The notes under the pieces: model-generated
Seen by the model: only the letters and a program-made list of their open reading frames with translations
The model's database searches: none
What the model was told of the DNA's origin: nothing
Shown: piece by piece, positions 1 to 6,400 of the stretch
How the letters are laid out: each line of letters starts with the position of its first letter
How positions within the stretch are numbered: position 1 is the first letter of the stretch
Assembly: GCA_020351895.1 (NCBI GenBank)
Contig: CP070672.1
Span: 1,687,304 to 1,693,805 of the forward strand
DNA: 6,502 bases
DNA from: Thermoplasmata archaeon
GTDB lineage: Archaea > Thermoplasmatota > Thermoplasmata > GCA-020350865
Direction of reading: 5' to 3'
Program-made: the position numbers and the translations under genes

Positions 1-250
1 GGAGGAACCCATAACTGTCAGGGAAGAGATAACCGAGGCAGAGGCCATGGGTGAAGAAGTGTCCGAGGAAAAGGAGGCAATCGACAGGGAGGTTCTTGAG
101 AGCTGGAACAAGAAATACGAAAAACACGGAGCATTGGAGGTCATCTGCCCCACGTGCATGAACAAGGGCGAGTTTGAAGTTGAGAAAACCGAGGAAGGCA
201 GGACTTTCACATGTCCCTCATGCAGCACGGAGTTTGCATACAGAGATTAG
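1..250 (+). CDS. 3' end of a charged protein with a C-terminal Cys4 zinc ribbon (5' partial)
   Basis: The frame is open from base 2 to the TAG at 248-250, with no stop between the window edge and the ATG at 47, so this is more likely the tail of a longer gene than a 67-residue protein. The ATG at 47 has only a weak purine-rich stretch before it. Counting from that ATG, residues 1-31 are rich in Glu and Lys and look like a charged helix or linker. Two CPxC knuckles follow, CPTC at 34-37 and CPSC at 56-59, separated by 18 residues. This is the classic spacing of a treble or rubredoxin-like zinc ribbon, and the protein ends eight residues after the last Cys. Zinc ribbons of this kind are common C-terminal modules in archaeal proteins, used for protein or nucleic-acid contacts. 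The full protein's function cannot be told. The gene is about 52% GC by count over bases 1-240, higher than the downstream gene. It is probably cytoplasmic and unrelated to the surface protein that follows. Confidence 0.72.
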   Translation, partial: EEPITVREEITEAEAMGEEVSEEKEAIDREVLESWNKKYEKHGALEVICPTCMNKGEFEVEKTEEGRTFTCPSCSTEFAYRD

Positions 251-252
251 GC

Positions 253-290
253 AAAACTCGAGAATTTCGTTTTAAAATATTTCTGTATTA
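253..290 (+). terminator. Possible weak terminator after the zinc-ribbon gene
   Basis: Directly after the stop codon there is a short imperfect hairpin (AAAA at 253-256 with TTTT at 270-273, and CGA at 259-261 with TCG at 267-269, with a two-base bulge). T-rich sequence follows up to about 284. Archaeal termination mostly relies on oligo-T in the non-template strand, so the T-rich stretch is the relevant part. The stem is weak and the call is tentative. Confidence 0.25.
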
Positions 291-318
291 TCACATTACC
301 CTGCTGAGGTACCAGTGG

Positions 319-346
319 ATTTAAAACACCGAAAGTTAATTAAATT
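319..346 (+). promoter_or_regulatory. Candidate archaeal promoter (TATA-like) for the giant surface gene
   Basis: The 130-bp gap between the two genes holds three AT-rich TATA-like blocks: TTTAAAATAT at 271-280, ATTTAAAA at 319-326 and TTAATTAA at 336-343. The last is preceded by a purine-rich CCGAAAG that resembles a BRE. An archaeal TATA box lies about 25 bases before the start of transcription. The two downstream blocks would therefore give a short leader that still contains the ribosome binding site at 369-374, while the 271 block would give a leader of about 80 bases. The sequence alone does not decide between them. Confidence 0.35.
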
Positions 347-368
347 GAGAATGGTATCCAGGCCCAAT

Positions 369-374
369 GAGGTG
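369..374 (+). promoter_or_regulatory. Ribosome binding site that fixes the start of the giant gene
   Basis: GAGGTG lies six bases before the ATG at 381 and matches the archaeal anti-Shine-Dalgarno complement GGAGGTGA. An in-frame TAG at 375-377 sits between it and the ATG, so no upstream start is possible without crossing a stop. Both facts support 381 as the true start. Confidence 0.75.
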
Positions 375-380
375 TAGGGT

Positions 381-482
381 ATGAAGACGTTAATCTCAAT
401 TCTGACAGTGTGGGTGCTCGTGAACGCGAGTTTTGTGGGACTTTTCGTTTTTGGACCGGAAGAGGGTGTGATGGTCTCTGCA
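381..482 (+). other. Signal peptide of the giant protein
   Basis: Lys2 is followed by a long hydrophobic stretch from about Leu4 to Phe24, then a short acidic segment (GPEE) and Val-Ser-Ala at 32-34, a plausible Sec signal peptidase site. The mature protein would begin near Thr35, just before the first beta-helix module. Export through Sec is inferred. An uncleaved N-terminal anchor is the alternative, since the gap between hydrophobic core and cleavage site is rather long. Confidence 0.7.
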
Positions 483-3400
483 ACCATTTATACCGTTGAT
501 GATGATGGTCCTGCTGATTTTTCAACCATTCAGAGTGCAATTGATGATCTAAATACTATTGATGATGATACTATTTTTGTAAAAAATGGGACCTATTATG
601 AGAATATAATCGTGAATAAAAAGATAATCATAGAGGGCGAAAATAAGAATACCACGATTATTGATGGTGGAATGAACGGGGATGTAGTGAAAATAGAATC
701 TGATGGTGTAATTTTAAAGGGTTTTACTATGACAAACGGTAGCAATAATGAAGGAGATGCCGGCATTAAGATTGAAGGGAACAAAAGCTGTGAGATTTTA
801 AACAATAACATCAAATTCAATTTTGGAAATGGAGTAACATTGATAAATTCGGATCAAAACAACATTTCCCACAATGTTTTCGTAGCAAATAATCGATTAA
901 ATATCTATCTTGATAACAGTTCTGATAACTTGGTCGAGAACAATATGATCTTAGGTAGGGCAACTGATCTCAATGAAACAGGACGTGTTGGATACTGGAA
1001 GATGGATGAACCCTATTGGCACGGCACACAAGGAGAGGTAAAGGATGATTCTGGCCTAGGAAACCATGGGACAGCCTATTGGGATGCAACCACCACAGAT
1101 GGTAAATTCAGAAGAGCGGGTTATTTCGACGGGTGGGACAATGAGGTAAGGGTAGGTCATTCCGCTAGTCTGGTTATGGATAATGAACTTACAATCGAGG
1201 CCTGGATTAAGCCTACGGGATCCAATTATAAAACAATATTGATGAAGGGAAATTACGGATACGGCTTTGCTATCGATAGTGCAACCAATAAATTAGGTTT
1301 CTGGGATCAATTTTGGTGGTCAAATGTCCCTTTATCAGACGGTGTAGTAACCAATGATATCTGGCAACATGTGGCCGTCACCGTTGTGGATATAGGAAGC
1401 TCGCTTGTTATCGATTATTACATCAATGGTGAACCTGCAGGTATAAAAACATCATCGCAAACCCAAATCAATAGCAAAACTGAATACCTTTCCATTGGTG
1501 CACAGTGGCAGAACACAAATGAATTCAATGGATTAATGGATGAAGTCAAAATCTACAACCGCGCGCGTTCTGCAAAAGAGATTGCTAAAATATATTTATT
1601 ATCTGAAAACGGCATCTTTTTATATAATTCAACTGACAATACTATATCCAATAATGAAGTGAGCCAGCACAAATGGTATTCACAGATGAACACTGTTTCT
1701 GATGCAAGAATAGATCATTCCGGACGTGTTGGATACTGGAAAATGAATGAGGCAGGATGGGATGGGACAGCAGGTGAAGTCAAGGATCAATCTGGTTATG
1801 GAAATGACGGGAAATCTTTAGGTGGAGCTAGTACGGTAAATGGCAAATTCGGACGTTCCGCCGATTTTGAGGAAGATAATAATCAATATGTCGAGGTGCT
1901 TGATGCACCGAGCCTTGATATCACCGATGAGATCACCATGGAGGCTTGGGTTTTTCTGGAATCCTACCCAGTTGGAGGTGATTTTCATACAATTTTTAGT
2001 AAAGGTGCAGCATATAACCTAATGATTCTGAGTGATGGGAGAGCTCAGGTGGATGTTGCAGTTCCAGGTTGGGTTGGTCATCCATCAATAAATAAGGTCC
2101 CACTTGGTTACTGGACTTATATTATTGGTACTTATAGTATCTCGAGCCAAAGGCTGCGGATATTCATCAATGGAGTAGAGGCTAACAACGAGAAAACGGT
2201 TTCTGGATCAATCTCGTCCACCACCAATCCACTTTGGATTGGTAATAATCCATGGGATCCAGATCGATATTTTGATGGACTTATTGACGAAGTTTCTCTA
2301 TATAACCGCACACTTTCACCTAAAGAAATCGCCGAAAGATATCGTATACACAGAGATAACGGAATATATCTCTTCGATTCAAACAATAATATGCTATCAA
2401 ACAATAATGTTGACCAGAACCTTAAGGGTATCACGCTTTATGAATCTGATTATATTAATATCTCCGGAAATAATTTGAACTCAAATGAACTTGAAGGCAT
2501 TTATCTTTCGAATTCAATGAACAATACAATTCAGGGAAATATCATTCAAGGAGAGACGACGATCATCGATCATACTGGCCTTGTAGGATATTGGCCGATG
2601 GAAGAAGCATCCTGGAGTGGTGCAGCTGATGAGGTTAAGGACCATTCCGGTAATGGTAACCATGGGATGAGCCAAGGAGATGCAACCACAACAACTGGAT
2701 ACTTCGGAAGAGCGGGATATTTCGATGGTTCTGGTGACTATATTAATTGCGGAAATGATGCAAGTTTGCAAATAGGTGGAGCAGGGAAGTCTTTCACACT
2801 TGAGGCTTGGACCTATAGAGCAAGCAGTGGTGCACATCATAATGTTATTGGACAAGGAGTAATGTCAAATAATAATGGCCTTCATTTTGGATATCGAAAT
2901 ACAAATCAATTCACTTTTGCATTCTGGAATAATGATCTTGATACTCCAGTAGCTTACCCGGATGTCAACGAATGGCATCATTGGGCGGGAACCTATGATG
3001 GTTTAACTAATGAAAGAAAGATTTACAGAGACGGAACATTGGTGGCAAGTGATACCGCACCTGAGGATTATTTGGGCACAGGTAATTTGTGGATTGGCAC
3101 AGGCCCTGGGGGTAATCCTTTCAATGGCAAGATCGATGAGGTAAAAATCTACAACCGCGCACTTTCTCAACATGAGATAGCGAATGGGTATTTTTCATTC
3201 TATTCCAGAAATCAGGGAATCAAGGTAAGTAATTCTAGTGGTAACAATATCACAGAAAATACCGTCTTTATGAATAACGGAAACGGCATCCGCATTCATT
3301 ATTCTACACAAAACAACATCTCGAATAATATTATTAGTTTGAACTATGTCGGCGGTATAGCATTATTGAATGCTACCGATAACATGATTGCGAACAACAT

Positions 3401-6400
3401 CCTAGAAAAGAACGGGCGGTCTAATATCCATTTGGAAAATTCTTATACCAATACTATTAAAGGGAATAACATAATCGGCCGAACTTCCATCAATCAAACT
3501 GATTTGGCAGGTTACTGGAAAATGGATGAATCATCTTGGACAGGAGCACAAAAAGAGGTGGAAGATCATTCGGGAAACGAAAATCACGGGTCCTCTAAGA
3601 ATTCAGCCACAACAGCAAATGGTAAATTTGAAATGGCAGGCGATTTAGAAAAAGATACCAATCAATATATTGAATTCGCTGATAGCTCCAGTTTAGATAT
3701 AACGGATGAAATAACTATAGAAGCCTGGGTGAATCTCGAATCATACACAGGAGATAATCAAACTATTCTTTGCAAGGGAGAGGCATACAATCTAATGATT
3801 CTAGAGAATAAATATGTGGCTCAATTTGAAGTGAAAGTAGGGGGAACATGGGTCTCCCAGCTCTCCTCGAGTACAATTCCTATGTTACAATGGACACATA
3901 TCCTGGGCACTTTCGACTCTACTTCCGGACTTGTGCGGATATTCATTAATGGGATCGAGGAGAAAGGAGGATCCCAAAACAATCCATTACCTGGTTCTAT
4001 CGATTCAAATAGCAATCCATTATGGATAGGTAAAAATTGGGCTGCAAGATATTTTGACGGATTGATTGATGAGGTTGCATTGTACAACCGCGTTCTATCT
4101 CAAAGTGAGGTTCTCGAAAGATATCTAAATTCTGAGGATGGAATTAGATTACTTATGTCTGATGGCAATATACTTACAAACAATACTCTAAGTTCTACAA
4201 CTTTCGGAATTCATCTTGATAATTCGGATTCTAACAATATGTCGTCAAATACTGCAAGCAATAACATCCGGGGTCTTTATCTGGAATATTCCCATGAAAA
4301 CGCTTTATCGGATAATATTGTAAGCTCCAATGAATACGGATTATATCTTGACTATTCCGATAATAACACATTATCATACAATCCCATTAGCTCCAATCAT
4401 TATGGTATCCAACTGTATAATTCAGAAAATAATGATCTTTTAATGAACACTGTAAATTCAAATGTTTACGGAATTTACATTAGTGAAGCATCATTCAACT
4501 TTGTGGAACAAAATGATATACTTTCAAATAAGGATGGTGTCGTTATTACAGATAACGCCATGTTCAATAATATCACGGGAAACGACATATCATTGAATCG
4601 AGTGAACGGGGTATTTATCGGTTCTGGTTCTAAGAACAATACCATTTTTAACAATATCATTTCGAGTAATATAAACGGTTTTTACTTAAATGGCCCCCCT
4701 CACAATAATATTACTTATAATCTTGTATCAAACAACACTGGAGTGGGCATCTGGGCTCTTGATGGCACTCAATATCAAAATATACACCACAATGATATTA
4801 TAAATAATACAGTTCAAGCAATAGATAACGGGACATATAATTTATGGGACAATGGAAATGAAGGAAACTACTGGAGCGACTGGACATCTCCTGATACTGC
4901 ACCTCCAACTGGTATCGTCGACAAACCACGTCCCATCGAAGGTATAAATGACTCATTTGATTATTATCCACTAACCGATACTAATGTATGGATCGGTTGG
5001 GGACCGGTTTATAATATGAATCAGACGAAATATGAGAAAACAATTACTGAAGGTGTTAACAATGCAACAGACTACGATTGGCTCTGGGTAAGTGCAGGTA
5101 TCTATTTCGAGAATGTTCAGGTAAATAAACCACTTACGTTAATAGGACAAGATAGAGAAAGGACTATAATCGATGCTCAAGGCACTGTAACGAACCAGGA
5201 TGCTATATTAATCCAATGGAACGATGTTAATGTGAGAGGGTTTACTCTATTTAATGCCTTGGGCTCGGACAAGGCCGGGATTAAAATTGAAGGTGGCTCA
5301 AATTGTCATATAGAGGATATCAAGTCCATAAATAATTACTATGGAGTTTATCTTATATCATCATCTAGCGCTAATACTATCAACAATAGTAACATCTCAA
5401 ACAATAATCAAGGTTTATATTTGGATTCATCGTCTATCAATAATAAAATTACAAACAACACTATATCTTTTAACGTTAACAATGGCGCAAATTTAGACTC
5501 GAGTTCGGACAATATTATTTTAGGTAATACTATAAACTCAAACGATAAAGGTATCCAATTGATCTCTTCAACGGGTAATACTATAATGGATAATAACATA
5601 ATAAACTCGCCCAGTAGGGGTATCGAATGCTCGGGCTCTTCTTCCAGTAATACGATTATTAAAAACGATTTTTCTGATAACAATGTAGATAACGCTATAT
5701 ATCTTGGATCATCCACTTCAAACAACCTGATATATCATAACAACTTTTTCAACAACTGGGCAAAGGACCTCAACATCACCAATTCATGGAACGAGAGCTA
5801 TCCAATCGGAGGGAACTACTGGTGGAACTACACAGGTCCTGATAATAAATCAGGCCCAAATCAGGATCAACCAGGATCAGACTGGTTCGGGGACATACCA
5901 TACAATATCAGTGGCTCTGCAACATCGAAGGATAATTACCCGCTTATGGTTCCCAAACCTTCAATTCCTGATAAACCCCAGAATCTGATTGCAGTTGTCG
6001 GGGATTATCATATAACTCTTTCCTGGAATCCACCGGGATTCGACGGTGGCCTACCTATTACGAACTATAAAATATACCGCGGCACGATTTCTGGAGAGGA
6101 AGAACTCCTAGCGACAATTGGTAATATTCTCTCGTTCAAAGATTCCACTGTGCTTGGGGGCGAGGTTCATTATTATGTCACGGCAGTAAACGATATGGGT
6201 GAGGGAAAAGTTTCGGATATAGTAAGTGCAACCCCAATCTACATCTCCCCAATGTTCAAAGGGAATGCCAGGCACACTGGCTTGAACCTATACGATACTA
6301 GTGATATTGATGGTGTGTTAAAATGGAGCTATGATGCAGGCTCATCTATCTATTCCTCACCTGCTGTTGGAAATGATGGGACTATATATTTAGGAACATA

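Noticed and set aside
351..377. Tiny upstream frame of eight codons (ATG at 351, TAG at 375-377) ending just before the giant gene's ATG, a possible leader peptide.
   Set aside because: No ribosome binding site precedes it at a suitable distance, it has no attenuation-like codon run, and its 3' part is simply the binding site of the main gene. Chance is enough to explain it.
296..820. Three minus-strand open frames across the intergenic gap and the start of the giant gene.
   Set aside because: They overlap the ribosome binding site, signal peptide and N-terminal helix module of a clearly coding plus-strand gene, and their translations show no domain.
2132..2855. Open frames of 79-113 codons on both strands over LamG2, the following coils and LamG3.
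   Set aside because: They overlap well-supported domain coding in the main frame, lack recognisable motifs and have no convincing start signals.
4125..4835. Regular 66-69 bp periodicity considered as a CRISPR or non-coding repeat array.
   Set aside because: The period is a multiple of three, stays in one open frame and reflects the PbH1 coil. There is no conserved palindromic repeat and no unique-spacer pattern.
5408..5725. Minus-strand open frame of 105 codons.
   Set aside because: It lies opposite the PbH1 coils of the giant gene. Its Leu/Ile/Val-rich translation is what the antisense of Asn- and Ser-rich coils gives, and it has no family signature.
483..5945. Reading the beta-helices as polysaccharide lyase or other carbohydrate-active enzymes.
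   Set aside because: The fold is shared, but I could not identify a catalytic Asp, Lys or Arg constellation of any lyase or hydrolase family. The Asn-rich NosD type is often non-enzymatic, so only a binding or structural role is proposed.
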